DNA from: Pseudomonas sp. v388
Lineage (GTDB): Bacteria; Pseudomonadota; Gammaproteobacteria; Pseudomonadales; Pseudomonadaceae
Assembly: GCF_003935425.1 (NCBI RefSeq)
Contig: NZ_RHQN01000007.1
Coordinates: 284,449 to 348,448 of the forward strand
Direction: 5' to 3'
DNA length: 64,000 nt
The notes below the pieces were generated by a model that searched no databases, was not told the origin of the DNA, and saw only the letters and a list, made by a program, of their open reading frames with translations. The position numbers and the translations under genes were made by a program. Each line of letters opens with the position of its first letter. Position 1 is the stretch's first letter. This document shows, in pieces, positions 43,597 to 53,415 of the stretch.

Positions 43597-44820
43597 TCAA
43601 ACGGATTTGATGGGAACGACTCGGGGCGACAGCTCGCCGTCGATCAGCTCGGCTGTCGTGTGCGCTACCCAGTGCTGGGACGGCATGCGTGCCAGGTGAG
43701 CGGCCGCCAGGCGGTGGTCGACAAAGCTTTTGATTTCCTGCTCGAAGCGCGAAATGGAGAACCGCTCGGCATTGGTCCGGCACGCCTGCGCGGTGATGCG
43801 CGCCTGTGCGGCCTCGAATTCGGTCACCGCGGCGATCAGCGACGCCACGGTCTGCTCCTGGTAAAGCACGCCAGTGGGCTGCGGGTGATCCAGGCCGTGT
43901 ACCGTTTCCAGAACCCCGCCCTTGCCGTAGGCGATCACCGGCGTGCCGCAGGCCTGGGCCTCGACCGGGCTGATGCCGAAGTCTTCCTCGGCGGCGAACA
44001 CGAACGCCTTGGCCGCACGCATGTGCTCAAGCAACACCGCTGCGGGCTGGAAACCCAGCAGAGTGACGTTGGGCGCATGGCTGGCAATGGCCTGCGCCTT
44101 GTCCATGTCCGGGCCGTCGCCGATCATCACCAGGCGCTTGTCAGGCATGGCGGCGAACGCTTCGATGATCATCGGCATGCGCTTGTAGGGCACCAGCCTT
44201 GAGGCGGTGAAGTAGTAGTCCTGGCGCGGCCCCTGGGCGGTGAAGGCCAAGGTGTCGACCGGCGGATAGATCACCGTGGATTCACGCCGATAAGCCTTGG
44301 AAATGCGCGCGCCGATGAAACGCGAGTTGGCGATGAAGGCGTCCACACCGGTGGAGGTACGCTGGTCCCACATGCGGATGTAATGCAGCAGCATGCGCGC
44401 CAGCTTGCCTTTCAATCCCGTCGCCAGCCCCGACTCCAGCAGGTACTGGTGCTGCAGGTCCCAGGCGTAGCGGATCGGCGAATGCACGTAGCTGACGTGC
44501 AGCTGATCCGGACCGGTCAACACGCCTTTGGCCACGGCGTGGCTGCTGCTGATGATCAGGTCGTAGCCGGACAGGTCCAGCTGTTCGATGGCCAGCGGCA
44601 TCAACGGCAGATAACGCTGGTAGCGCTTGCGCGCGCCGGGCAGGTTCTGGATGAAGGTCGTCTTCGCGACTTTGCCGCCCAGATGCTTGCGGTCCTGATC
44701 GCTGAGAAAATCGATAACGGCGAACAGGTCCGCCTCGGGCCAGATGCGGATCAGTGAAGCCAGTACGCGTTCGGCGCCGGCATAAGTCACCAGCCAGTCG
44801 TGGACGATTGCAATTCTCAT
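43597..44820 (-). CDS. Glycosyltransferase family 4 (mannosyltransferase-like)
   Basis: The 407-residue GT-B enzyme has an N-terminal acceptor domain (RIAIVHDWLVTYAGAERVLASL, HVSYVHSPIRYAWDLQHQYL) and a C-terminal nucleotide-sugar domain with YYFTASRLVPYKRMPMIIEAF, VTLLGFQPAAVLLEHMRAAK and FVFAAEEDFGISPVEAQACGTPVIAYGKGG (EX7E motif). The HSPIRYAWDL signature is common in mannosyltransferases of EPS loci. The donor is not proven. It lies between two other transferase genes of the operon. Confidence 0.88.
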   Translation of the reverse strand: MRIAIVHDWLVTYAGAERVLASLIRIWPEADLFAVIDFLSDQDRKHLGGKVAKTTFIQNLPGARKRYQRYLPLMPLAIEQLDLSGYDLIISSSHAVAKGVLTGPDQLHVSYVHSPIRYAWDLQHQYLLESGLATGLKGKLARMLLHYIRMWDQRTSTGVDAFIANSRFIGARISKAYRRESTVIYPPVDTLAFTAQGPRQDYYFTASRLVPYKRMPMIIEAFAAMPDKRLVMIGDGPDMDKAQAIASHAPNVTLLGFQPAAVLLEHMRAAKAFVFAAEEDFGISPVEAQACGTPVIAYGKGGVLETVHGLDHPQPTGVLYQEQTVASLIAAVTEFEAAQARITAQACRTNAERFSISRFEQEIKSFVDHRLAAAHLARMPSQHWVAHTTAELIDGELSPRVVPIKSV

Positions 44821-44891
44821 TGAAGTTCCTTGCGGTAAAGGCTCGCTCTACTTCAGGCGCGGCAGGTCGCGACTTGGCGTTGCTGTATGGG

Positions 44892-46007
44892 TCAGGGTTT
44901 GCTGGGTGGGGATTGGGTGGCGGCGGTAACCTTGGCGCTGGTGGCGGCCTTGGTTTCCAGCAGTGCATCGAGGCGCTGCGACAGGCGCTGGGCCGAAAGG
45001 TCCCAGGAAAAGCGCTCCACGTTGTTCAGGCCATGCAGCCGCAGCGCCTCACGCAGCGGTTGATCGGTCAGCACGCGCTGCATGGCGGCCGCCATGTGCC
45101 GCACGTCCAGCGGATCGAAATACAGCGCGCTGGCTTGCAGCACTTCGGGAATCGAGGCCGCGTTGGCGGCCAGCACCGGGCAGCCGCAGGCCTGGGCTTC
45201 CAGTGGCGGAATGCCGAATCCTTCATAGAGCGACGGAAAAACGAACGCCGCCGCACCCTGGTACTGCTCGATCAGCTCGGCATCGCTCAGGTGTCCCAGA
45301 AACCGGATGCGCGGGTCGCGGCAGGCCAGGCGCTGCAGATCGGGGTTGGCGAAGATGTGCGTGGCGGCACCGACGATATGCAGTTGCAAGTCAGGAAAAC
45401 CGCGCAAACTCAGGAACGCCTCGATCATGCGGTTGAAGTTCTTGTGCGCGGCAGGTGACGAGACGGCCAGCAGGTACTGCACGCCGTCGGGCTTTGGCGT
45501 TCGTGCGCGAAAGCCTTCGCTGACTGCTGCGGGCAGTACCAGAAACTTCTTTTCGTCGATGCCGTAGAAACGCGAGATCTCGCCTCGGGAAAAGTTGCTG
45601 CACGTGATCACGGTCTTGGCACGAGAGGCGAGGATCGGTGTGATGGTGCGGTAGGCGAGCCTGAAGATCCGGGTGTAGCTTTGCGGATAGCGCACGTAAT
45701 TGATGTCGTGATGGGTTGCTACCTGGTTGCGGTAGAACATCGGTCCGGTGCTGCTGATCGAGATCAGCAGCGGGTTGCCACGCCGCCTCAGGTACAGCGG
45801 CAGATCGAGTTGCTCCCAGAGATGGCCCCGGTTGCGGCCGATGCATTGCACATCCAGTGCCTTGGCTGCTTCAAGCCGTTTGATGTCGTGAGGTGCGACG
45901 CACACGATGTCGTCGCGCAGTTTCTTGAGTGAGAGACACATTTGCTCGGCGTATCGCTGGACCCCACTGATGTTCTGGGTCAGAAAACGTGAATTGATGA
46001 AGATCAT
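44892..46007 (-). CDS. Glycosyltransferase family 4
   Basis: The 371-residue GT-B enzyme begins MIFINSRFLTQNISGVQRYAEQMC. The C-terminal domain has YLLAVSSPAAHKNFNRMIEAFL, RIRFLGHLSDAELIEQYQGA and FVFPSLYEGFGIPPLEAQACGCPVLAANAASIPEVL (EX7E). The start at ATG 46007 was chosen since AGGA lies eight bases upstream. ATG 46016 has a ribosome site too close to use. A stretch of about 70 bp separates it from the GT4 gene downstream. Donor and linkage are unknown. Confidence 0.86.
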   Translation of the reverse strand: MIFINSRFLTQNISGVQRYAEQMCLSLKKLRDDIVCVAPHDIKRLEAAKALDVQCIGRNRGHLWEQLDLPLYLRRRGNPLLISISSTGPMFYRNQVATHHDINYVRYPQSYTRIFRLAYRTITPILASRAKTVITCSNFSRGEISRFYGIDEKKFLVLPAAVSEGFRARTPKPDGVQYLLAVSSPAAHKNFNRMIEAFLSLRGFPDLQLHIVGAATHIFANPDLQRLACRDPRIRFLGHLSDAELIEQYQGAAAFVFPSLYEGFGIPPLEAQACGCPVLAANAASIPEVLQASALYFDPLDVRHMAAAMQRVLTDQPLREALRLHGLNNVERFSWDLSAQRLSQRLDALLETKAATSAKVTAATQSPPSKP

Positions 46008-46062
46008 CGGGCGCATCCTGCAAGCTTACGGTTGAAGTTGTCGTGCGGGCTCTGTCTGGACG

Positions 46063-47397
46063 TCATGGCCTGGCCGCTTGTTCTTGTGTGGCGAACAGCG
46101 CCGGGCGTGTGCCCAGGCTGATGATTTTTGGAAACTCATCGATGGGCACCTGGGCCGAGCAACGGGCGTCGTTGCAGGTCCAGGGAACCTCGGTTTCGAA
46201 CAGGCCTCGGTCGGCCTGGCCGGTATCGATCAACTGCACGTTGCCGCGCTGCACGCTGGTGGCTTCGATGTGGGTCAGCGCCGGCTGCCCGGTGGTCCAG
46301 GCCACCAAAATCTGGTCCGAGCCGCGACTGAAACGCAGCAGGTAGGTGGAGTCCAGTTCGCGGCTTTTCCTGGCGTCGTAGTCGTATTCGCGCAGCGTCG
46401 TGCTGATCGCCTTGAGGGTCAGGAACGCCGGCTTGGCGCTCATGTCCTGCCTGAGCAGGCCGAAATTCTGCTGCGGATCGCTCAGGTCGGCACCGGTGTC
46501 CACCAGGCCGTTCCACCACAGCCCGCGGATGTCAGGCACCGTCCGGGCGAGGAAAAAACTGCGCGCCAGAAAGGACGCCTGGGTGCGTTCGCTGATCCCG
46601 CATTTGCCGGTATTGGTCGGCCAGCCCATTTCGGTCAGGTACAACGGCACCGGGCGTGCGGCCAGGGCGCGCAGGTCGGCATTGATCCAGCGCAGCCAGG
46701 CAATCCAGCGCTCCGGGGTATGGCGCTGGTCATGCCGGCAATGCACATACGGATGCAGCGACAACCCGTCGACGTGATCCAACGTACCGTTCTGGATCAG
46801 CCGGTCGGCAAAGCCCAGGTCCATGCCCAGACTGGTGACCGCACCGGCCAGCACCGTGATCGGCCGTCGCTGCTGGCGCAAGCGGGCGACGGTTTCCTCG
46901 ACCAGGTTGCTGTAGTCTTTGCTGGCCCAGGCATCGATGGGGTTTTCCCGGTCCCACTCATTCCAGATCTCATACAGATCCACGCTGTCGGCCAGCTCCC
47001 TGGCCACGAAACTTGCATAGTTGCCGAACGCCTGGCGCACCAGCGGCTGGCGCGGCTTGGCGTAGTTTTCATAGAACGGGCTGCCGTAGCCCAGGACCAG
47101 CAGCGGTCTTACGCGGTGTTCCCGGGCCTTGCTCAGGTACGCCTGCCAGGACGGGGGAATGCGCAGGGCCGCGCGTCGGGGTTCGACGCTGGTCCAGTAG
47201 GCATCGTCCCGGACCGAACCGACGCCGGCTTCTTCCAACAGTTTCAGAGCCAGGGCCGAAGCGCCATTGGTGTTCATCAGATGGGTGTCGACCCCGATGA
47301 TGAAAGCCTCTTCGCCCGATGCCGGAAGGCCCCACCACAAGCTCAGCAGCAGAGCCATGAGGATTCGGCGCCATCGGCGCGCGGGTTGCTTAAGCAT
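46063..47397 (-). CDS. Secreted glycoside hydrolase of the GH39/PslG type
   Basis: The 444-residue protein has a signal peptide (about 1-28, ending PASG) and a TIM-barrel. The acid/base candidate Glu147 is in YEIWNEWD and the nucleophile candidate Glu256 in YLTEMGWP, the arrangement of clan GH-A enzymes such as PslG. In the psl locus, PslG is needed for matrix production and cuts the polymer. A similar trimming or editing role in the periplasm is inferred. The start at ATG 47397 drops four extra codons. There is a 92-bp gap to the upstream GT4 gene. Confidence 0.83.
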   Translation of the reverse strand: MLKQPARRWRRILMALLLSLWWGLPASGEEAFIIGVDTHLMNTNGASALALKLLEEAGVGSVRDDAYWTSVEPRRAALRIPPSWQAYLSKAREHRVRPLLVLGYGSPFYENYAKPRQPLVRQAFGNYASFVARELADSVDLYEIWNEWDRENPIDAWASKDYSNLVEETVARLRQQRRPITVLAGAVTSLGMDLGFADRLIQNGTLDHVDGLSLHPYVHCRHDQRHTPERWIAWLRWINADLRALAARPVPLYLTEMGWPTNTGKCGISERTQASFLARSFFLARTVPDIRGLWWNGLVDTGADLSDPQQNFGLLRQDMSAKPAFLTLKAISTTLREYDYDARKSRELDSTYLLRFSRGSDQILVAWTTGQPALTHIEATSVQRGNVQLIDTGQADRGLFETEVPWTCNDARCSAQVPIDEFPKIISLGTRPALFATQEQAARP

Positions 47398-47489
47398 GTA
47401 TTGTCTCAATGAAGAGGCACGGTCCGGAGCGCTTGCTCAGTAGGGGCACGGGCCGATGGAGTTCACTGCAGTGACGGGAGCGGCGGCGC

Positions 47490-48737
47490 TCAGACCGGGT
47501 TTGACAGCGGCTGCATTCCCGGCAGCGCGACCCGGTCGAGCAGGGTCTGGGCGAAAATGCTTTCGTATTGGTCGAGCATCAGGTCCAGGTTGAGCAGCGA
47601 GGCCACGCTGCCGCGGGCCTGGGCGCTGAGGCGCGCCAGCAGTTGCGGCTGCTGATGCAGCTTGAGCATCGCCACACCCAGCGAATCCGGATCGTCCGGG
47701 CTGCATAACAGGCCGTTGAACTGGTCCTGGATGATTTCGGTCAGGCCGCCCATACGGCTGGCGATCACCGGCCGCGAGTGGGCGCAGGCTTCCACCGCCA
47801 CCATGCCAAAGGGTTCGTTCCACATGGACGGCACAATGGCGACGTCGATCTGGCTGTAGAACTCTTCGGGCTTCTGATAACCGACGAAGCTGATATTCGG
47901 CGACTTGGCCATGGCCTTGAACTTACGTTCGTCTTCCAGCTGGCCGCGTCCGGCAATCTGCAGGGTCGCGTCACACGGCAGGTGCTGGAATTGCTCGATC
48001 AGCCAACCCACGCCCTTGGGCTCGGACAGAGTGCCCAGGTAGCCGAAGCGCAGCGGCGCCTGATCCGGATCGGCGGCGTTCGCGCTGGAGGCGATGAGCC
48101 CGGGTGCCGAGTAGGGACTGGCGTTGTGCACGACATAGCCGCGGCTGCCCTGGAAGTAACCGTTGGCCTTGAGCGTGTCGAGCATGTAGCGGCTGACGCC
48201 TACCACCGTGTCGACCCGCGCCGAGCGTTCGTCATGGCCCTTGCGAAAACGCGCGCACAGCCCGCATTGCTGCTGGCAGCTGTGGCCTTTCCTGAACATG
48301 GTGCTGCTGGGGCACAGCAGGTACATGTCATGCAGCACTTGCACCATGGGCAGGTCGGCGGCAGCGACTTCGTCCCAGGCCGACACCGACCAGCCGGTGA
48401 GGTTATGGCACACCACCAGATCGGGGCGCTCCAGTTCCAGAACGTCTTTCACATAATCGCGCATGCTGTGGTTGTAGCGATCACGCAGGTGCCAGCCCAG
48501 GCGAGCCAGGCGGCCGGGGCGCTGGGCCGTGAAGTGCCAGTAGAGGTTGTGCAGGCCGGCGCGGTAGACCTTGATCTGGTTCACGGCGTTCATGTGCAGG
48601 CCCGGCTGCCCGGCGGTTGCCAGCACGGCGACCTGGTAGCCGCGTCGTTGCAGACCCTCGACGGTGCGTTGCAGGATGACTTCGGCGCCGCCGCCGATAT
48701 CGGGTGCGTAGAGACTGCTGATGAAGAGAATTTTCAT
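47490..48737 (-). CDS. Glycosyltransferase family 4
   Basis: The 415-residue GT-B enzyme starts MKILFISSLYAPDIGGGAEVILQRTVEGL. A cysteine cluster around 130-160 (LCPSSTMFRKGHSCQQQCGLCARF) is the known insertion in one GT4 subgroup. The C-terminal domain has LRFGYLGTLSEPKGVGWLIEQF, ISFVGYQKPEEFYSQIDVAIVPS and NEPFGMVAVEACAHSRPVIASRMGGL. The start overlaps the stop of the upstream GT2 by four bases. Donor unknown. Confidence 0.88.
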   Translation of the reverse strand: MKILFISSLYAPDIGGGAEVILQRTVEGLQRRGYQVAVLATAGQPGLHMNAVNQIKVYRAGLHNLYWHFTAQRPGRLARLGWHLRDRYNHSMRDYVKDVLELERPDLVVCHNLTGWSVSAWDEVAAADLPMVQVLHDMYLLCPSSTMFRKGHSCQQQCGLCARFRKGHDERSARVDTVVGVSRYMLDTLKANGYFQGSRGYVVHNASPYSAPGLIASSANAADPDQAPLRFGYLGTLSEPKGVGWLIEQFQHLPCDATLQIAGRGQLEDERKFKAMAKSPNISFVGYQKPEEFYSQIDVAIVPSMWNEPFGMVAVEACAHSRPVIASRMGGLTEIIQDQFNGLLCSPDDPDSLGVAMLKLHQQPQLLARLSAQARGSVASLLNLDLMLDQYESIFAQTLLDRVALPGMQPLSNPV

Positions 48738-49735
48738 AGCGGGTAGGACCTGTTCAGGCCGAGCACACCGGCTTCGCCATCGCGGATGGCGTTCTCGATC
48801 AGGCTCAGGCGTGGGCCGGCGTCACAACGTTTGGCGATCAGGCGCAGCAGGCGGAAAAACATCCAGCGGTTGAGGCCGTAGATCAGCGGCGACGAGGCCC
48901 AGACGTTCTTGTCGAACCAGGCCTGGTTGCGCGCACCGTAGTAGGCGCGCAGGTCCGAGCCGCCCAGCAGGAAACTTTCGTAGACATTGCCGGTGCGTGC
49001 CTTGATGTTCCAGGAATCTTCCAGATCATCGAGCAACGCCTCGGGCACCAGGAAAATCCGCCCGCCGTTGGCGGTAATACGCCAGGTGTACTCGCTGTCG
49101 TCGGCATAGAGCTTGAGGGCGTCCAGCGGCAGGCCGATCTTCTTGTACAGGTTGCGGTGGGCCAGCAGCCCGCCGTAGGTGGCGAAGGGCAGTTGCACCA
49201 TCTGCGGGGTGCCGCCGGTGCCTTGCGGTCGTCCCCACGGCAGGCGGCGCCAGATCTTGTACGGTAATTGAGCGATGTGGAAACCGAAGAAACTGGAGCG
49301 GCGCTGGATCGCGAACCGTTCCGGCACGCCTGCTGCGATATCGGCCTGGTGCGTGGGCCGAAAGCCGAGCACCGCAGCGTTTTCCTGGCCGTCGATCTGT
49401 TCCCGCTGGTGCAGATGCTGGTGCAGGACTTCGATGGCGTTGATGGTCGGCGCGTTGTCGTCATCCATCAGCCAGATGTAGTCGGCTCCTGCGTCCAGCG
49501 CGGCCTGGATGCCCACCGAATAGCCATTGGCCGAGCCGGTGTTGTGCTCCAGGTAGATCACCTGCACCTGACCCGGCCACTTCTCGCTCAGGGTGTGCAG
49601 CGGAGCGACCGATGCGTTGCTGACGATGATCACCCGATCGATCAGCGGGCTTTCCAGCGAGCGACTGACCAGTGTGTGCAGGTAGTTGAAACGGTCACCA
49701 TAGGTGAGCGTCACCAGGGAAGTTCGTTGGGTCAT
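48734..49735 (-). CDS. Glycosyltransferase family 2 (GlfT/rhamnosyltransferase-like)
   Basis: The 333-residue GT-A enzyme begins MTQRTSLVTLTYGDRFNYL. The donor-binding motif is DYIWLMDDDNAPTINAIEVL, and ADDSEYTWRITANGGRIFLVP follows in the acceptor region. This is similar to galactofuranosyl- or rhamnosyltransferases. The frame is open upstream to 50254, but that extension overlaps the RfaH-like gene and is not used. The start at 49735 lacks an unusual ribosome site. It is coupled by ATGA to the next gene. Confidence 0.86.
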   Translation of the reverse strand: MTQRTSLVTLTYGDRFNYLHTLVSRSLESPLIDRVIIVSNASVAPLHTLSEKWPGQVQVIYLEHNTGSANGYSVGIQAALDAGADYIWLMDDDNAPTINAIEVLHQHLHQREQIDGQENAAVLGFRPTHQADIAAGVPERFAIQRRSSFFGFHIAQLPYKIWRRLPWGRPQGTGGTPQMVQLPFATYGGLLAHRNLYKKIGLPLDALKLYADDSEYTWRITANGGRIFLVPEALLDDLEDSWNIKARTGNVYESFLLGGSDLRAYYGARNQAWFDKNVWASSPLIYGLNRWMFFRLLRLIAKRCDAGPRLSLIENAIRDGEAGVLGLNRSYPL

Positions 49736-49830
49736 GGTGAGGGTCCGTCCAGGGTTGTCTGTGGCCAGGCCGGCGGCGCCGGTCCGGTTCACGCTCGCGC
49801 AACGAGCTGAGCCGGGTCGGCGCCGGCACT

Positions 49831-50352
49831 TCAGGCGTGGGCTTGCATGCGCACCAGGCTGCTCATCGGCAGCACGACTTTCTGCTGGCGCTGCAACAGA
49901 TTGAGCAGGATCACGGCGCGTTCGGTACCGTCGGCGGCGAGGAAGATCGCTTCCACATCGCCAAACCCGCCGGCATTGATCCTGACCAGTTCGCCTTGGG
50001 TGAACACCACCCGTTGCGTGGGCATCGGCGCGGCCAGGCGCTGGCGGATCTGTTCGATCAGCTCGTCCTGGACCGGCACCGGATGCCCGCCGAAGGTGAC
50101 GATGCGGGCCACGCCGCGGGTCGAGCGGATCGGGTACCAATTGTCGTGCAGTTGATCCATGCGGATGAACAGATAGCCGGGGAACAGCTCTTCTTCGACG
50201 TGCGGCCGTGCACCGCGCCGCCTGGCAGCGTCGGACTTGAGCGGGCGATAGCATTCGAAATGCTGACGCTGCAGATGCTCCTGTGCCCGGGCTTCCTGGC
50301 GAGGCTTGGTCTGGATCAGATACCAGCGAGCGGGGTTGTCATATAAAGACAT
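49831..50352 (-). CDS. rfaH: RfaH-like transcription antiterminator (NusG paralogue)
   Basis: RfaH loads on RNA polymerase paused at an ops element and suppresses termination in long operons. The 173-residue protein has an N-terminal NGN domain (RWYLIQTKPRQEARAQEHLQRQ, LFPGYLFIRMD, PIRSTRGVARIVTFG) and a C-terminal KOW domain (FTQGELVRINAGGFGDVEAIFL, AVILLNLLQRQQKVVLP). The Thr-Arg before the GV core is like E. coli RfaH. A matching ops element is in the leader of this operon at 58348-58360. The gene itself is the eighth of the operon, so it could amplify its own expression. General NusG would lie elsewhere with secE. Confidence 0.87.
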   Translation of the reverse strand: MSLYDNPARWYLIQTKPRQEARAQEHLQRQHFECYRPLKSDAARRRGARPHVEEELFPGYLFIRMDQLHDNWYPIRSTRGVARIVTFGGHPVPVQDELIEQIRQRLAAPMPTQRVVFTQGELVRINAGGFGDVEAIFLAADGTERAVILLNLLQRQQKVVLPMSSLVRMQAHA

Positions 50353-50356
50353 GTCG

Positions 50357-51145
50357 TTACTCCACGGCCAGGTGCGGCAGATAGGTCGTGACCTGATCGG
50401 TCTTGACCCGCATGAAAGCGTCATTCGCTGCAGCGCCTTCGTTGGCATTGCAGAACGTGAGCAGCTCCTGGATGCGTTCGACGCTGTTGAACATCAGCAC
50501 GTCGATGATCGAAAGATGAGGCACGAAGGGGTGCGCGAATTGCTGGTACTCGATGGTGTCCATCTTGAAAAACCGCAGCAACAGGCCGTTGCGGGCGAAG
50601 TGATCACGGTCGTAAAGCTCCAGGCCGCCGATGGAATTGAGCACGGTGGTGGCCGACAGGGCGTGGGCGATGCGGATGACCCGGTCCTGTTTGTCGGTGC
50701 AGGACTCCAGGGCGATGTCCGAACCGCGCAGGATAGGCGTGCTGATCTGCAGATAGGCGCATAACTCACGCAGGCTGTGTTCCGCATAACGCGCCAGGTT
50801 CAGTTGCGGGAAGCGGATCAGCCCTTCGAGCAACGGCATCACCTCGGCGAAGAACGGCGCCTTGCGGTAATTCTGGCGAATCAGATTGATGATTCGCGCG
50901 GCCTCGTCCGGGAAGCCTTCGATCAACTGACGCTGCATGATCGGCAGTTCGAAGTGATCCTTCTTGAGCGGGAACGTAATCAACCGGGCTTGCCCATTGC
51001 TCAGAATCCGGTTGCGATTCACCCAGCCGGCACGGATGAACTGCAGGTCGTCTCCCAGGACGAACACATCCGCCGCGGCGATGAGTTGGAAGTACCCCAG
51101 GTAAGGGAAAAGGTACGGCTGCATCATTGCTATGGTCCGGGCCAT
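50357..51145 (-). CDS. WbqC family protein
   Basis: The 262-residue protein matches WbqC: it opens ARTIAMMQPYLFPYLGYFQLI and continues DVFVLGDDLQFIRAGWVNRNRIL, with PLKKDHFELPIMQRQLIEGF later. WbqC proteins occur next to aminosugar genes in O-antigen and EPS clusters, and the reaction is not established. A role in modifying the amino sugar made through the DegT aminotransferase is inferred. ATG 51145 has GGAG six bases upstream, better than ATG 51157. It ends 4 bp before the RfaH-like gene. Confidence 0.85.
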   Translation of the reverse strand: MARTIAMMQPYLFPYLGYFQLIAAADVFVLGDDLQFIRAGWVNRNRILSNGQARLITFPLKKDHFELPIMQRQLIEGFPDEAARIINLIRQNYRKAPFFAEVMPLLEGLIRFPQLNLARYAEHSLRELCAYLQISTPILRGSDIALESCTDKQDRVIRIAHALSATTVLNSIGGLELYDRDHFARNGLLLRFFKMDTIEYQQFAHPFVPHLSIIDVLMFNSVERIQELLTFCNANEGAAANDAFMRVKTDQVTTYLPHLAVE

Positions 51146-51198
51146 GTTGAGCTCCATGTGGATGGCGGGCGTGAGTGAAAGTGATCAGCCGCGCCTGT

Positions 51199-53415
51199 TC
51201 ATTTGCGAACAGGGTGGTAGTTGTAGCCATAGGTGGCGCAGTCGTAATCGGAGGTGGAAGCCTTGCGCACCACCGAGTTGAAAATGGCGCCTTTGATCAG
51301 GATGCCGTTCTGTCCCAGCCGGCGTTTGCTGGCCTCGATCTCCTTGATGGTGGTCAGGCCGAAACGCGCCACCAGCAGGCAGGTCCCGGCCTGGCGGCCG
51401 ACCAGGGTCGCGTCGGTCACCGCCAGGATCGGCGGGGTGTCGATCAGGATCAGGTCATACAGCGGCGAGAGTTCGGTGAGCATCTTGTTGAAGTTGTCAT
51501 GCATCAGCAGCTCCGACGGGTTGGGCGCCGCGAAGCCGCAGGAGATGAAGTCCAGGTGGCGGATCTGGGTGTGGTTGATGACGTCGGCAGGCTTGAGGCG
51601 TGCGGCCAGTGTGTCGGACAGCCCGTGCTTGGGATGCAGGCCGAATACCCGGTGCAGGTAGCCCTTGCGCATGTCGGCGTCGATCAGCAATACCCGCTTG
51701 CCGGTCTGGGCGATGATCGCCGCCAGGTTGCTGGAGACGAACGACTTGCCGGCGCCGGGCGTGGGGCTGGAAATCATCAGCACGTTGTTGCGCGCCTCAA
51801 GCATGGCGAAATGCAGGCTGGTGCGCAGGCTGCGCAGCGATTCCACGGCCAGCTCGTTGGGTTCGGCAAGGCTGAGCAGCGTGGGCACATTTTTCGCCGC
51901 ACTGTTCTTGGCGTTTTTCTCCAGGCGGTCCTGCTGGCGGGAGTAGGGCAGCGCCGCGTAGACCGGCATGCCGATGTTCTCGATCAGCTCGGCACTTTCG
52001 ACGCCGCGTGAAAAGGCCTGGCGCACGAAGATGATGATCACCGCCACCAGCATGCCCAGCAGCGTGGCGAACAGCACGGTCAGCTTCTTCATCGGCTTGA
52101 CCGGTTTTTCGACGTTGGTGTCGGCGTTGTCGATCACTCGCACGTTGCCGATGCTGCCGGCACGCAGAATGTCCTGCTCCTGACTCTTGTTGAGCATCAG
52201 GGTGTAGGTCTGGCTGGTGACCTGCATGTCGCGGGTCAGACGCAGCAGATCCTGTTGGGTCTGGGGCAGGGATTCGATTTTCTTCAAAAGCCCCTGTTTC
52301 TGTTGTTCCAGCTGGCTCATCTGGTTCAGCAGGCCGCGATAGGTCGGGTGTTCCGGGGTATACAGGCGCTCGGTTTCAACGCGCTTGAGCTTGAGTTCGG
52401 ACAGCAGTGAATCAAGCTTGACCACCTGATCCAGCACACCCTTGGTCTCGATGCTCAGATCCACCGACTTGGCGCTGGTCTGGAAATTGTTCAGGGCCGT
52501 TTCCGACGCTTCCAGCTGCTTGCGCACCATGGGCAGTTGCGAGCGCAGGAATTCCAGGCGCTGCGCCGCTTCGGCGGAGCTGCGTTCGACGTTCTGGCGC
52601 ACATAGAGGCGGCTGACTTCATTGAGGATGTGGTTGGCGCGATCCGGATCGGCGTCTTCCAGAGACAGGTAGATGATCCCGGAATCCTTGCCCGCTTCAC
52701 TGATTTTCAGGCGGTTCTGATAGTCCAGTGCGGCATTCAGGGTGCGCAGCCGCGTCAGCGTGAACTCGGTGCCGGGCCGTGCGATCAGCCGGGCGATCTG
52801 CACTTTCAGGCCATTGCCCTCGACCACCCGGTTGGTGGTGCCGCTCAGCAGCAGGGTGCGGTCCTTGTCGTAGATCGAGAAGGCACCGGCCTTGCCCGCC
52901 ACCAGGGTGAGGTTTTCCCCCAGCAGTTGCTCCGGCACTTCGAGCTGGAACACGTCGATGCGCTCGCCGCCCCAGGCGTACTGATCCATGCCCAGCCACG
53001 GCTCGGCGAGGGCGCCTTCATGTTCAGGGCTGAACGTGCGGTACAGGTACGGCCCGATCACCGGGAACAGGTCGGGCTTCTGCACGATGTTGAGCTTGAG
53101 GTCGTCGACGACTTTGCCCAGCAGCGCGCGGGACTTGATCAGCTCGATTTCGGTGGTCGCCTGGGACACCGACATCGGCTTGTTGTTGACCTCCGGAGTG
53201 CCTTCGATGCCGACTTTCTTGGGCTCGATCTGGATCATGGCGTCGGCCTGGTAAATCGGCGTGGCCAGAATCGCGTAGGCCACACCGACCAGGAAAAACA
53301 GGCCGACGATACTGAAAATCAAGCCTTTGTGGTCGAACAACACACGCAAGATAGTTGCCAAATCGACCCGGGTGTCCTGGTAGTAATCCAGTGAGGAACG
53401 GTTCATGACGGTCAT
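51199..53415 (-). CDS. Wzc-type polysaccharide copolymerase and tyrosine autokinase
   Basis: The 738-residue inner-membrane protein controls chain length and export by phosphorylation cycling. It has a Wzz domain with helices near residues 31-52 and 445-465, a coiled-coil periplasmic arm (about 275-415), and a cytoplasmic BY-kinase with Walker A (PTPGAGKS, 551-558), A' (LLIDADMRKG) and B (LILIDTPP). A C-terminal tyrosine cluster (Tyr724, 729, 731, 733) provides autophosphorylation sites. The stop of Wzb-like phosphatase is immediately upstream of its start. It pairs with the Wza-type channel. Confidence 0.93.
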   Translation of the reverse strand: MTVMNRSSLDYYQDTRVDLATILRVLFDHKGLIFSIVGLFFLVGVAYAILATPIYQADAMIQIEPKKVGIEGTPEVNNKPMSVSQATTEIELIKSRALLGKVVDDLKLNIVQKPDLFPVIGPYLYRTFSPEHEGALAEPWLGMDQYAWGGERIDVFQLEVPEQLLGENLTLVAGKAGAFSIYDKDRTLLLSGTTNRVVEGNGLKVQIARLIARPGTEFTLTRLRTLNAALDYQNRLKISEAGKDSGIIYLSLEDADPDRANHILNEVSRLYVRQNVERSSAEAAQRLEFLRSQLPMVRKQLEASETALNNFQTSAKSVDLSIETKGVLDQVVKLDSLLSELKLKRVETERLYTPEHPTYRGLLNQMSQLEQQKQGLLKKIESLPQTQQDLLRLTRDMQVTSQTYTLMLNKSQEQDILRAGSIGNVRVIDNADTNVEKPVKPMKKLTVLFATLLGMLVAVIIIFVRQAFSRGVESAELIENIGMPVYAALPYSRQQDRLEKNAKNSAAKNVPTLLSLAEPNELAVESLRSLRTSLHFAMLEARNNVLMISSPTPGAGKSFVSSNLAAIIAQTGKRVLLIDADMRKGYLHRVFGLHPKHGLSDTLAARLKPADVINHTQIRHLDFISCGFAAPNPSELLMHDNFNKMLTELSPLYDLILIDTPPILAVTDATLVGRQAGTCLLVARFGLTTIKEIEASKRRLGQNGILIKGAIFNSVVRKASTSDYDCATYGYNYHPVRK

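Noticed and set aside
48734-50254. Long N-terminal extension of the GT2 gene
   Set aside because: The first 170 or so codons overlap the RfaH-like gene out of frame and are Arg/Pro-rich. The GT2 family start is at 49735.
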